Below, one piece after another: positions 16,958 through 23,298 of a stretch of 24,463 nt of DNA. The position numbers and the translations under genes are program-made. The notes under the pieces are model-generated. The model made no database searches and was not told where the DNA came from. It worked only from the letters and a program-made list of their open reading frames with translations. The DNA comes from an uncultured Lachnospiraceae bacterium. Lineage in GTDB: Bacteria; Bacillota; Clostridia; Lachnospirales; Lachnospiraceae. The stretch's first letter is position 1. The number at the start of each line of letters is the position of its first letter. The stretch is from NCBI GenBank assembly GCA_910579225.1, contig CAJTTI010000039.1:1-24463 (forward strand). The letters run 5' to 3'.

Positions 16958-17920
16958 TTATTCGCTGCAAAGGTATAGACGAATGTATTTCAGGACTTCT
17001 TCAGGTGCTTCCAGCTGGGGAAGTTCTTTTGTATAATCAATATATTCAAACTCAATAGAAGGATTATAATACAAATATTCTTTTATAGTAGTTTTTATCT
17101 CTTTTATTTCTCGTCCTGCGAGGATATGAATATTTTGATTGATATTTTTTAAAGTACGGATAACATTTGCATTTGTGTATCTTCCCACCAGGCTGACACA
17201 CAGATTTTTTGAATCTCGTCCTTTCAGATGGGCGGATTCATAATAATAATCATATAGTGCTTCAGGGATATGTTCAGAATCATAGTAATACTTTTCTTCA
17301 AAATTTTCTTTGATTTTATTTTTTGCAGTGATTAGATGATAAATCAAAGTACCTATAAAAGGAAGCTTTAAAATAAATGAGGCGGTTTTTGTACGTTTTG
17401 TAGGTGTTTTAAGTAAACTTCTGATATTTTCTGGATTAATCAATATCAATTCTTTATAATCTCCTTCATTCATACTGCATGCATCTAATACAAATGAGGC
17501 AGATTTTCCGGTTGCTACTACACTTGTTTTCTTCTTTATTATATTACGAATAAAATCATTAATAAGTTGAGTATACATGTAGCTGGTATATGTGATATCG
17601 GGTCTGTCAGATAAACCGCAACCAAGCAGATCAATAGTATAGACAGTATTTGTTTTGGAAAGCTTTGGTACAATCTCAGACCATTCCACAGAGGAACTGT
17701 CTTCTTTTAAGTTGTGTACAAGAAGTATGGGTTTCCCGTCACCAGTGACACGATAACTGATATCTCCGAATCTCCAGTGATATATTTCTTTGTTTCTGGA
17801 GTTTATTAATTGCTTTGAAACTGCAATTTTGCTGATGGCTTTGTTAATGGCAGAAAGACTGATCAGTGAAGCAATCGTTACTCCTGCAAAAGAAAGTGTA
17901 ATTGTGAAATTTTTATTCAT
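16958..17920 (-). CDS. Membrane-anchored alpha/beta-hydrolase-fold protein, catalytic residues apparently degraded
   Basis: A 320-aa protein with a hydrophobic N-terminal segment (residues 5-25, likely anchor) followed by an alpha/beta-hydrolase fold: PILLVHNLKEDSSSVEW (oxyanion-loop region), then VYTIDLLGCGLSDRP. The nucleophile elbow reads GKSAS (S140) instead of G-X-S-X-G. Near the C-terminus the usual GHLPxLExPEE appears as KELPQLEAPEE (298-308), so by alignment E299 replaces the catalytic His. The acid site GxxD reads GREI. It may therefore be a non-enzymatic or altered hydrolase. It is the only gene right of oriC facing the fork, convergent with rsmG. The substrate is unknown. Confidence 0.82.
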   Translation of the reverse strand: MNKNFTITLSFAGVTIASLISLSAINKAISKIAVSKQLINSRNKEIYHWRFGDISYRVTGDGKPILLVHNLKEDSSSVEWSEIVPKLSKTNTVYTIDLLGCGLSDRPDITYTSYMYTQLINDFIRNIIKKKTSVVATGKSASFVLDACSMNEGDYKELILINPENIRSLLKTPTKRTKTASFILKLPFIGTLIYHLITAKNKIKENFEEKYYYDSEHIPEALYDYYYESAHLKGRDSKNLCVSLVGRYTNANVIRTLKNINQNIHILAGREIKEIKTTIKEYLYYNPSIEFEYIDYTKELPQLEAPEEVLKYIRLYLCSE

Positions 17921-18024
17921 ACGGGTATGGCTCCTTTTTTAATGTACTGTAGAGGAGAATTGTTTACTGGACTAAATCACCACAGGCAAAGCGTTTGTTA
18001 AGGTCAGATTTTTATTCTGCTATG

Positions 18025-18053
18025 ATTGTATACTATATAAGGAATTACTTCAA
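18025..18053 (-). promoter_or_regulatory. Candidate promoter of the alpha/beta-hydrolase gene
   Basis: On the minus strand: -35 TTGAAG (18048-18053), 17-bp spacer, -10 TACAAT (18025-18030), about 105 bp before the ATG. A parS-like site ends ten bases upstream of the -35. Confidence 0.6.
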
Positions 18054-18063
18054 TAGGAAAATA

Positions 18064-18079
18064 TGTTTCACGTGAAACT
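18064..18079. promoter_or_regulatory. parS: parS-like site 1 (15 of 16 bases)
   Basis: TGTTTCACGTGAAACT matches the bacterial parS palindrome TGTTTCACGTGAAACA except at the last base. It is a ParB-loading site near the origin, 1,426 bp from the perfect site at 19490 and about 1.5 kb from parA. Confidence 0.9.
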
Positions 18080-18088
18080 TTGTTTGCA

Positions 18089-18212
18089 TTCCCGCGGGCA
18101 ACGAGCCAAGTGGCTGCTTGCAGACATTTGGCGACTGCCGCGAGGGTCAAATACCCCGCTGCTCTGCAGCGCTGCAAGTTTGATACCCTGTTGCTTGCAG
18201 CGGGGCTTTTGA
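18089..18212. repeat. GC-rich structured intergenic element
   Basis: About 120 bp much richer in G+C than its AT-rich surroundings and full of inverted repeats: CCCGCGGG (18091-18098), GCAA..GCCA-AG-TGGC..TTGC (18098-18121), CCGCGAGGG closing against the first block (ends near 18147), the palindrome TGCAGCGCTGCA (18165-18176), and CCCCGCTGC (18154-18162) pairing with GCAGCGGGG (18197-18205), followed by CTTTT. It has no coding potential. It could be an interspersed repeat, a structured RNA or a strong terminator. I cannot name a family. Confidence 0.6.
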
Positions 18213-18571
18213 TTTATATTATAGATAATTTTGTAAAAGATTACCAGAGTTTGTTTTAATACTTAATTATTGTATACAAATGTCTATATAGTAAACTGAA
18301 TACATGAAAAGACATGAATTAAGTAAAATGCAATGAGATAAAGAAAAGATTTACTGCCTCCAGAAAAAAAACCGCAGGGAGAACGTACGACCAAAAGCAA
18401 CCAGGATATGCTCAATGCTATAGTTTACTGGCTAAGTACTGGTATCCTCTGGGGTGATATTCCTGAAAGATTTGAACCCTGGCAAAGTGTATTCGGCCGC
18501 TTTCGGGCATGGATGGGTACTGGTATATGGAAGCAGGTTCTTCTGTTCCTCACTGAACAAGAGAATACACG

Positions 18572-18677
18572 CCCCAAGTACCGTCTTTTGGCAGCTGGCG
18601 GCGTTACCGTCACTCAGCGTATGTCCAGTACGCCTTATTCCGTTGCTTTGCCAGTCACTAAAAGACAGTACTTGGGG
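18572..18677. repeat. Palindromic mini-element 1 (18-bp inverted ends)
   Basis: Bounded by CCCCAAGTACCGTCTTTT (18572-18589) and its inverted partner at 18660-18677 (17 of 18 complementary). The 60-bp core (18595-18654) begins CTGGC and ends GCCAG. The core is homologous, in opposite orientation, to that of element 2, while the end repeats are unrelated. It sits inside the transposase pseudogene and has no plausible ORF of its own. Confidence 0.75.
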
Positions 18678-18685
18678 TCCGAAGG

Positions 18686-18794
18686 AGTTTTGCACCACAG
18701 ATTTGAGATTCTGTAAGGCAGTGGAACGAAGTATACTGGATGTACACTGAGTGACGGTAACGCTGCCAGAATCGCAAATCTGTGGTGCAAAACT
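18686..18794. repeat. Palindromic mini-element 2 (28-bp inverted ends), inverted relative to element 1
   Basis: Bounded by a 28-bp repeat at 18686-18713 (starts AGTTTTGCACCACAG) and its inverted partner at 18767-18794 (27 of 28 complementary). The core at 18711-18769, read on the minus strand, aligns with the core of element 1 at 46 of 60 columns with one gap. All 13 substitutions I count are transitions. Only 8 bp separate the two elements. Confidence 0.75.
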
Positions 18795-19329
18795 GTGAGT
18801 TCCCTCGTCCGCTGAGGGTCATGCTGGACAATACAACAATGAAAGTACAACATCATGCCAGTGGGGCCAAAAAAGGGGATACCACGAAGAAACCGGGCGC
18901 AGCGGGGGAGGATTGACAACGAAAGTCCATGTGGTGACAGGTGGACTTGGATATCCATTGCAATTTTTGCTTTCCGGCGGGAAGCGTAACGATATCTGTA
19001 TGGGGCAGATACTGCGGGAACCGCTTGATTTAAACAGAAGGTTCATTCTGGTAAATAAAGGTGTATGACAATGATAAATTTATATGCTGGCTGGAAGAAG
19101 GGAGAGGGGTCATGGTGATTCCAAGCTGTATGAGTGAAAAACATCCCCGGGAAACTGACGGGCATACATACAAAGAGAGTCATCTGATGGAAAAACTTTT
19201 CCTCAAATTAAAAACAACCGCCGTTTTGCTATTAGATATGAAAAGAAGGCTCTTTGTTTTCAGGCTGTTGTCTGCCTTTCCTGTATTCTTATTTGCTCAC
19301 TTTGATTTTGATAATTTTTAAACAGGCTC

Positions 19330-19489
19330 TATGAAGTTTCTATATTATGAAATATCAAATAAATAATAGATATGTAAATGTAATATAAACATATAATTTA
19401 TACGTAAATATTTTATAATAATAAATTTAATTTTAATATGCAATAGGATTTTTCAAAAATTAATATTTTATATTATTTTTTAGAATAAA
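19330..19489. other. Very AT-rich non-coding spacer
   Basis: The stretch between the dead IS and the perfect parS is almost entirely A and T and has no convincing ORF. It may be a flexible or easily melted segment upstream of the parA promoter; nothing more specific is visible. Confidence 0.5.
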
Positions 19490-19505
19490 TGTTTCACGTG
19501 AAACA
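19490..19505. promoter_or_regulatory. parS: parS site 2 (perfect)
   Basis: TGTTTCACGTGAAACA is an exact match to the 16-bp bacterial parS palindrome. It lies 67 bp before the parA start and covers the -35 region of the likely parA promoter. ParB binding here would load the segregation clamp and could also repress parAB. Confidence 0.96.
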
Positions 19506-19511
19506 TAGTTG

Positions 19512-19520
19512 TGTTATACT
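19512..19520 (+). promoter_or_regulatory. Candidate parA promoter with extended -10
   Basis: TGTTATACT fits an extended -10 (TG-N-TATACT, -10 at 19515-19520). The 17-bp-spaced -35 position falls inside parS (TTTCAC, 19492-19497) and is a poor hexamer, so the extended -10 would carry the promoter. About 50 bp of leader precedes the GTG start. Confidence 0.55.
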
Positions 19521-19572
19521 GGTGTTGTGATTCAGCCACAGCAGATAATTATTAAAATAAAAGGAGAAATAC

Positions 19573-20349
19573 GTGGGAAGAATTATTGCGATTGCAAACC
19601 AAAAAGGTGGAGTAGGTAAGACAACAACAGCTATTAATTTATCTGCCTGTCTTTCAGAAATTGGACAAAAAGTACTGACAATAGATATAGATCCTCAAGG
19701 AAATACCACTAGTGGTTTGGGAATTGATAAAAATAGTGTAGCTCTCAGTGTATATGATATGATTCTTGGAGAATGCAATATAGAAGAATGCATCACAGAA
19801 ACAGAGATCGAAAATCAATCATTGATTCCTTCAAATGTAAACCTGGCAGGAGCAGAGATCGAATTAATTGGAATTGAGGAAAAAGAGTACATATTAAAAA
19901 GAGAAACAAAGAAGATCAGGGATAATTATGACTTTGTTATTATAGATTGTCCACCTTCTTTGAGCATGTTGACTGTGAACGCATTGGCAGCGGCAGATAC
20001 AGTGCTTGTTCCGATTCAGTGCGAATATTATGCACTGGAAGGGTTAAGTCAGTTGATTCATACAATTGAACTTGTACAATCGCGGTTGAATTCTGACCTG
20101 GAGATTGAAGGCGTAGTATTTACCATGTATGATGCAAGAACAAATCTTTCTCTGCAGGTAGTAGAAAATGTAAAAGGATATCTGCATCAAAATATATATA
20201 AAACAATTATTCCGAGAAATGTACGTCTTGCTGAAGCACCAAGTCATGGGCTGCCGATTAACCTGTATGATACCAAATCAGCAGGAGCAGAGAGTTATCG
20301 CCTGTTAGCTCAGGAGGTACTTCATAAAGGAGAGGAAAAATGGCAGTAA
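19573..20349 (+). CDS. parA: Chromosome partitioning ATPase ParA (Soj)
   Basis: Deviant Walker-type ATPase that binds DNA as an ATP dimer and, with ParB-parS, drives origin segregation; in Bacillus, Soj also regulates DnaA. The 258-aa product has the deviant Walker A KGGVGKTT (11-18), DIDPQGNTTSGLG and the Walker B region FVIIDCPPSLSMLT. The start is GTG, seven bases after AAAGGAG. The N-terminus is short, typical of chromosomal Soj proteins, without the helix-turn-helix of plasmid ParA. It overlaps parB by 10 bp. Confidence 0.97.
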   Translation: MGRIIAIANQKGGVGKTTTAINLSACLSEIGQKVLTIDIDPQGNTTSGLGIDKNSVALSVYDMILGECNIEECITETEIENQSLIPSNVNLAGAEIELIGIEEKEYILKRETKKIRDNYDFVIIDCPPSLSMLTVNALAAADTVLVPIQCEYYALEGLSQLIHTIELVQSRLNSDLEIEGVVFTMYDARTNLSLQVVENVKGYLHQNIYKTIIPRNVRLAEAPSHGLPINLYDTKSAGAESYRLLAQEVLHKGEEKWQ

Positions 20350-21245
20350 AAAGAGGAGGACTTGGAAAAGGTCTGGACAGTTTAATACCTGATAATGGAA
20401 AAGTATCAGAAAATGAAAAAAAAGTTAAAGTAGTAGAAAAGGTAATTGAAAAAATAATAGAGAAGCCAGTAGAAGTAACACTGAAAATCAATCAGATTGA
20501 ACCAAACCGGGAGCAGCCAAGAAAGAGGTTTGATGAAGAAACACTAGAGGAACTGGCAGATTCAATTCGTCAGTTTGGAATATTGCAGCCGCTGATCGTA
20601 CAGGAACGTACAGATTATTATGAGATTATTGCCGGAGAGCGGAGATGGAGGGCTGCAAAACTTGCCGGTTTAAAAGAAATACCTGTAATTGTGAAAAAAA
20701 TGTCTGATCAGGAAATTGTGGAGATTTCTCTGATCGAAAACATACAAAGAGAAAATCTGAATCCAATTGAAGAAGCAGTTGCATATAAAAGACTTTTAAC
20801 AGAATTTCATTTGAAACAGGAAGAAGTTGCAGAACGTGTGGCAAAGAGCAGAACTGCAGTGACAAACTCCATGCGTCTCTTAAAACTTGATGAGAGAGTT
20901 CAACAGATGGTAGTGGAAGGATGGTTGTCCACAGGACATGCCCGGGCACTTCTGGCAATTGAAGATCCGGAACTGCAGTTTAAGACTGCCAATAAAATAT
21001 ACAATGAAAAATTGAGTGTAAGGGAAGTAGAAAAACTGGTTAAGAAAATAGGAAAAGAAGAACCTGTAAAAAAGGAAAGAGATTTTCAAAAGGAAGCAGT
21101 TTTTCAGGATTTGGAAGAGAAAATGAAGCTTTCTCTTGGAACAAAAGTTTGTATAAACCGTAAGGATGATAAGAAAGGAAAAATAGAGATTGAATATTAT
21201 TCCATGGATGAATTGGAACGCCTAATAGAAATATTAATCAGGTAG
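20340..21245 (+). CDS. parB: Chromosome partitioning protein ParB (Spo0J)
   Basis: CTP-dependent DNA clamp that loads at parS and slides along the origin. The 301-aa product begins KRGGLGKGLDSLIP, the N-terminal ParA-interacting segment. The CTP-binding fold shows GILQP (80-84), GERRWRAAKLAG (from G99) and ENIQRENLNP; a helix-turn-helix with VAKSRTAVTNSMRLLKL follows, then a C-terminal dimerisation domain ending in ELERLIEILIR. The AGGAGAGG ribosome site lies inside the end of parA. Two parS sites upstream are its evident targets. Confidence 0.97.
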   Translation: MAVKRGGLGKGLDSLIPDNGKVSENEKKVKVVEKVIEKIIEKPVEVTLKINQIEPNREQPRKRFDEETLEELADSIRQFGILQPLIVQERTDYYEIIAGERRWRAAKLAGLKEIPVIVKKMSDQEIVEISLIENIQRENLNPIEEAVAYKRLLTEFHLKQEEVAERVAKSRTAVTNSMRLLKLDERVQQMVVEGWLSTGHARALLAIEDPELQFKTANKIYNEKLSVREVEKLVKKIGKEEPVKKERDFQKEAVFQDLEEKMKLSLGTKVCINRKDDKKGKIEIEYYSMDELERLIEILIR

Positions 21246-21281
21246 GCATAATAAAAAACAAGAGATACATAGGAGGAAAAA

Positions 21282-21806
21282 ATGAACAGTCCGATACTAG
21301 AATATTTGATGACATATGGAGTGGATCCTGCATATATTATGATTGGGCTTTTTTCGGTGACGCTGATCTTAATCATATTATATATCATTTGTTTTGTAAA
21401 AATGAAAAAAATGAGTAAAGCATATGAACGGTTTATGAAAGGTAAAGATATGGAATCCATGGAAGATATTTTGTGGAAACAATTTGACAGAATAGAAATT
21501 CTGGAAGAAGCGGACAAAGAGAAAAGGAGAGAACTGAACAACATTACAGAAATTGTTCAGAATACATTTCAGAAGGCCGGCCTGGTAAAATATGATGCTT
21601 TTCGGGAAATGAGCGGGAAACTCAGCTATGCATTGGCTCTGTTGGATCAGAATGATAATGGATTCATTGTGACATCTATGTACAGCAGAGAAGGATGCTT
21701 TACGTATGCAAAAGGAGTAGTTATGGGAAAATCTTCGATTAATTTGTCAGAAGAAGAGGAAGAAGCATTGAAAAAAGCGATGAGTGGAGAAAAAATCAAA
21801 GAATAA
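21282..21806 (+). CDS. DUF4446 family membrane protein
   Basis: A 174-aa protein with one N-terminal transmembrane helix (about residues 18-40), a basic cytoplasmic flank, a charged probably coiled-coil stretch (about 60-95), and the family block VKYDAFREMSGKLSYALALLD followed by NGFIVTSMYSREG. The C-terminus is acidic then basic. The function is unknown. Genes of this family commonly follow parAB in clostridia, and this one lies 36 bp after parB with a strong AGGAGG, so a role in segregation or envelope work near the origin is possible but unproved. Confidence 0.85.
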   Translation: MNSPILEYLMTYGVDPAYIMIGLFSVTLILIILYIICFVKMKKMSKAYERFMKGKDMESMEDILWKQFDRIEILEEADKEKRRELNNITEIVQNTFQKAGLVKYDAFREMSGKLSYALALLDQNDNGFIVTSMYSREGCFTYAKGVVMGKSSINLSEEEEEALKKAMSGEKIKE

Positions 21807-21890
21807 ATATAAAAAATCTTGCAAAAATGTGAATACTATCATAAGATAATCTATTAGGAGTTCAGAAAAATACAAACTCAGGAGGAGAAC

Positions 21891-23171
21891 ATGTTAGACT
21901 TAAAATTTGTCAGAGAAAATCCGGATATTGTAAAGCAAAATATAAAAAATAAATTTCAGGAAGAAAAACTTCCATTAGTAGATGAAGTGATTCAGCTGGA
22001 CGCAGAGAGAAGAACGGCACAGCAGGAAGCAGACCGTCTTCGCGGAGAGAGAAACAAACTTTCCAAACAAATTGGAGCTTTGATGGGGCAAGGAAAAAAA
22101 GAAGAAGCAGAGGAAGTAAAGAAGCAAGTGGCTACTGATGCAGCGCGTCTGGAAGAACTTTCCGTCAAAGAAAAAGAACTGGAAGAGAAAGTAACTAAGA
22201 TTATGATGACAATTCCCAATATCATCGATCCCAGTGTTCCTATTGGAAAGGACGACAGTGAAAATGTGGAAGTTCAAAAATACGGAGAACCTGTGGTTCC
22301 GGATTTTGAGATTCCATATCATACAGAGATTATGGAACGGTTTCAGGGAATTGATTTGGACAGTGCGCGAAAGGTGGCTGGAAACGGGTTCTATTATCTC
22401 ATGGGCGATATTGCCCGTCTCCATTCTGCAGTTATTTCTTATGCCAGAGATTTTATGATCAACCGTGGTTTTACTTATTGTGTGCCGCCGTTTATGATCC
22501 GCAGTAATGTGGTAACCGGAGTAATGAGTTTTGCAGAAATGGATGCCATGATGTATAAAATTGAAGGGGAAGATCTGTATTTGATTGGAACCAGCGAGCA
22601 TTCTATGATTGGAAAGTTCATTGATACTATACTTCCGGAAGAAAAGCTACCTTATACAATGACCAGTTATTCCCCTTGTTTCCGTAAAGAAAAGGGAGCT
22701 CATGGGGTAGAAGAGCGCGGTGTATACAGAATTCATCAGTTTGAAAAGCAGGAAATGATTGTGGTCTGCAAGCCGGAAGAAAGTCCCATGTGGTTTGATA
22801 AATTATGGCAGAATACAGTAGATCTGTTCCGTTCTATGGATATTCCGGTTCGTACACTGGAATGCTGTTCCGGTGATTTGGCAGATTTGAAAGTAAAATC
22901 TGTAGACGTGGAAGCGTGGTCTCCAAGGCAAAAGAAGTATTTTGAAGTGGGAAGCTGTTCTAATCTGGGAGATGCGCAGGCCAGAAGACTGAAAATTCGT
23001 GTGGATGGTAAAGATGGTAAATATTTTGCTCATACATTAAATAATACAGTTGTTGCACCCCCGCGTATGTTGATTGCATTTTTGGAGAATAATCTTCAGG
23101 CAGACGGAAATGTCCGCATTCCGGAAGTGTTGCGTCCATATATGGGAAATATGACAGAGATTAAAGTGTAA
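21891..23171 (+). CDS. serS: Seryl-tRNA synthetase
   Basis: Charges tRNA-Ser with serine. The 426-aa product has the N-terminal coiled-coil arm (about 30-100) that grips the long variable arm of tRNA-Ser. Class II motif 2 is CFRKEKGAHGVEERG (R265). The serine-binding TXE motif is TSE (234-236). Motif 3 reads NNTVVAPPRMLIAFLEN (R392) rather than the common N-G-S-G-L-A-V-G-R form, indicating the clostridial SerRS subgroup. No T-box leader is present: only 84 bp separates it from the DUF4446 gene, with AGGAGG before ATG. Confidence 0.96.
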   Translation: MLDLKFVRENPDIVKQNIKNKFQEEKLPLVDEVIQLDAERRTAQQEADRLRGERNKLSKQIGALMGQGKKEEAEEVKKQVATDAARLEELSVKEKELEEKVTKIMMTIPNIIDPSVPIGKDDSENVEVQKYGEPVVPDFEIPYHTEIMERFQGIDLDSARKVAGNGFYYLMGDIARLHSAVISYARDFMINRGFTYCVPPFMIRSNVVTGVMSFAEMDAMMYKIEGEDLYLIGTSEHSMIGKFIDTILPEEKLPYTMTSYSPCFRKEKGAHGVEERGVYRIHQFEKQEMIVVCKPEESPMWFDKLWQNTVDLFRSMDIPVRTLECCSGDLADLKVKSVDVEAWSPRQKKYFEVGSCSNLGDAQARRLKIRVDGKDGKYFAHTLNNTVVAPPRMLIAFLENNLQADGNVRIPEVLRPYMGNMTEIKV

Positions 23172-23186
23172 ATTTTAAAGGGCATT

Positions 23187-23240
23187 CATTGAAACAATGG
23201 CGGAATAATTTCCGTATATAAAATATACGGAGACTATTCC
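23187..23240 (+). other. Pair of hairpins downstream of serS
   Basis: CATTG-AAA-CAATG (23187-23199) is followed by a long interrupted hairpin: GGAATA (23202-23207) with TATTCC (23235-23240) outside, and CCGTATAT (23212-23219) with ATATACGG (23223-23230) around an AAA loop. There is no T tract after it, so it is not a standard terminator. It may stabilise mRNA, be processed, or control the next gene. Confidence 0.6.
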
Positions 23241-23261
23241 AGTTAATATCATTGAGGAAAG

Positions 23262-23298
23262 GATGCAAAACTCTAAATAGGAGGTATCCTCTTGCATC
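23262..23298 (+). promoter_or_regulatory. Inverted repeat enclosing the ribosome site and TTG start of the DUF3881 gene
   Basis: GATGCAA (23262-23268) is fully complementary to TTGCATC (23292-23298), which contains the TTG start codon and the next codons. Within the loop, GAGG-TAT-CCTC (23281-23291) can fold over part of the AGGAGG ribosome site. Translation could thus be held down until the structure opens. This is inference from complementarity only. Confidence 0.5.

Larger units (their letters stand above)
18304..19313 (+). pseudogene. IS5-family transposase pseudogene
   Basis: Remnant of a DDE transposase. It begins MKRHELSKMQ, then TGA (18334-18336) replaces the expected Trp codon. A one-base loss before 18348 shifts to DLLPPEKKPQGERTT and MLNAIVYWLSTG (18408 on), WGDIPERFEPWQSV. 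It is interrupted near 18567 and resumes near 18805 as VMLDNTTMKV and HHASGAKKG, which includes the first catalytic Asp. Another shift near 18918 leads to GGLTTKVHVVTGG; an extra base near 19063 precedes YDNDKFICWLEEG (second Asp). A further shift near 19210 leads to NNRRFAIRYEKKA. At least four frame changes, so no functional product. Confidence 0.85.
18247..19329 (+). mobile_element. Degenerate IS5-family insertion sequence
   Basis: The right end, read inward on the minus strand, is GAGCCTGTTTAAAAAT (19314-19329), typical of IS5-family ends. The left end, GAGTTTGTTTTAATAC (18247-18262), matches it at 11 of 16 bases. Between them is a transposase gene broken by a nonsense codon, several frameshifts and an insertion of about 220 bp. 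No clear target duplication is left. The element lies between the two parS sites and is not able to transpose by itself. Confidence 0.75.

Noticed and set aside
16927..16965. A bidirectional terminator between rsmG and the convergent hydrolase (GCGAATA/TATTCGC)
   Set aside because: The arms pair perfectly but the loop is 25 nt and no T tract follows closely, so I do not call it a terminator.
18408..18958. Several short ORFs on both strands across the dead IS and palindromic elements
   Set aside because: They are by-products of inverted repeats and transposase fragments, with similar peptides on both strands and no ribosome sites.
21807..21890. A T-box leader before serS
   Set aside because: Only 84 bp is available and neither a specifier stem nor the conserved T-box sequence is visible.
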